The notes under the pieces: model-generated | Told to the model about the DNA's origin: nothing | Database searches by the model: none | What the model saw: the letters and a program-made list of their open reading frames with translations, nothing else | Program-made: the position numbers and the translations under genes | NCBI GenBank assembly: GCA_009777685.1 | Contig: WRLJ01000137.1 | Coordinates: 1 to 5,219 of the forward strand | DNA length: 5,219 nucleotides | Reading direction: 5' to 3' | From: Oscillospiraceae bacterium | GTDB taxonomy: Bacteria; Bacillota; Clostridia; Oscillospirales; UBA929 | Shown here: positions 4,916 through 5,219 of the stretch, in pieces | How positions within the stretch are numbered: the stretch's first letter is position 1 | Layout: each line of letters opens with the position of its first letter

Positions 4916-5219
4916 TTGCAAAACGCAACCGTATTTGCCGAGGAAATCCGGCTGGCGGCGCTGGAGACGTTCGCGGCGCTGGGCTTCGGGCACGTCGGCG
5001 GCGCGATGAGCGTCGTGGAAACGCTGGCGGTACTCTACGGCGGGGAGCTCAGGCACGACCCGCAAAACCCGGACTGGCCGGAGCGTGACCGCCTCGTGAT
5101 GTCCAAGGGCCACGCCGGTCCCGCGCTGTACGCGACGCTGGCCCTGCGCGGCTATTTTCCGATGGACACGCTGAAAACCCTCAACAAGCCCGGAACCAGC
5201 CTGCCCTCTCACTGCGACC
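4916..5219 (+). CDS. Transketolase, N-terminal subunit (3' end cut by the window)
   Basis: The first 101 codons of a thiamine-diphosphate enzyme that moves two-carbon units between sugar phosphates in the non-oxidative pentose phosphate pathway. GFGHVGGAMSVVETLAVLYGG (23-43) is the start of the cofactor-binding fold with His26. DRLVMSKGHAGPALYATLALRG (58-79) carries the SKGHA motif with His66, and LPSHCD (96-101) contains the next conserved His99. The short N-terminus and GHVGG pattern resemble the stand-alone N-terminal halves found in many Clostridia, so a separate C-terminal subunit gene would be expected just downstream; a full-length enzyme cannot be excluded. AAAGGAGG (4900-4907) lies 8 bases before the TTG at 4916, and no better ATG is in frame nearby. 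Confidence 0.9.
   Translation, partial: MQNATVFAEEIRLAALETFAALGFGHVGGAMSVVETLAVLYGGELRHDPQNPDWPERDRLVMSKGHAGPALYATLALRGYFPMDTLKTLNKPGTSLPSHCD

Overview
The window looks like a piece of a GC-rich low-abundance-type Firmicutes (Clostridia) chromosome, probably an Oscillospiraceae-like or related gut anaerobe. This is an inference from four things: strong AGGAGG-type ribosome binding sites, frequent TTG starts, a single-chain (alpha2) glycyl-tRNA synthetase followed by a split transketolase N-terminal subunit, and intergenic DNA packed with small GC-rich palindromic repeats. No species can be named from the sequence alone.

Layout, all genes on the + strand. Positions 1-430 hold no gene and are filled with palindromic and inverted repeats. 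A TTGACA/TATATT promoter at 432-461 then leads into a lipoprotein of the peptide/nickel-type ABC solute-binding family (504-2087). It is followed after 39 bases by a four-helix GtrA-family membrane protein (2127-2582). The gap 2583-2907 carries another copy of a repeat seen in the left region, a strong extended -10 promoter with no obvious gene of its own, and the promoter/operator of a toxin-antitoxin pair. That pair is YefM-like antitoxin (2908-3162) and YoeB-like RNase toxin (3155-3418), overlapping by 8 bases. The glycyl-tRNA synthetase gene (3449-4846) starts 30 bases after the toxin, and a transketolase N-terminal half (4916 to the window end, cut off) follows.

The most informative part is 2690-3450. 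The toxin-antitoxin module is visibly richer in A and T than the genes on both sides, which suggests acquisition. Its promoter overlaps three GTACA repeats spaced exactly 12 bases apart, matching the operator layout described for E. coli yefM-yoeB. The essential glyS gene sits directly behind the toxin, with a plausible promoter of its own inside the last codons of yoeB. I saw no evidence of a wholly new multi-gene system. The items most worth a second look are the operator, the orphan promoter flanked by CTGCCGGT repeats, and the intergenic repeat families.
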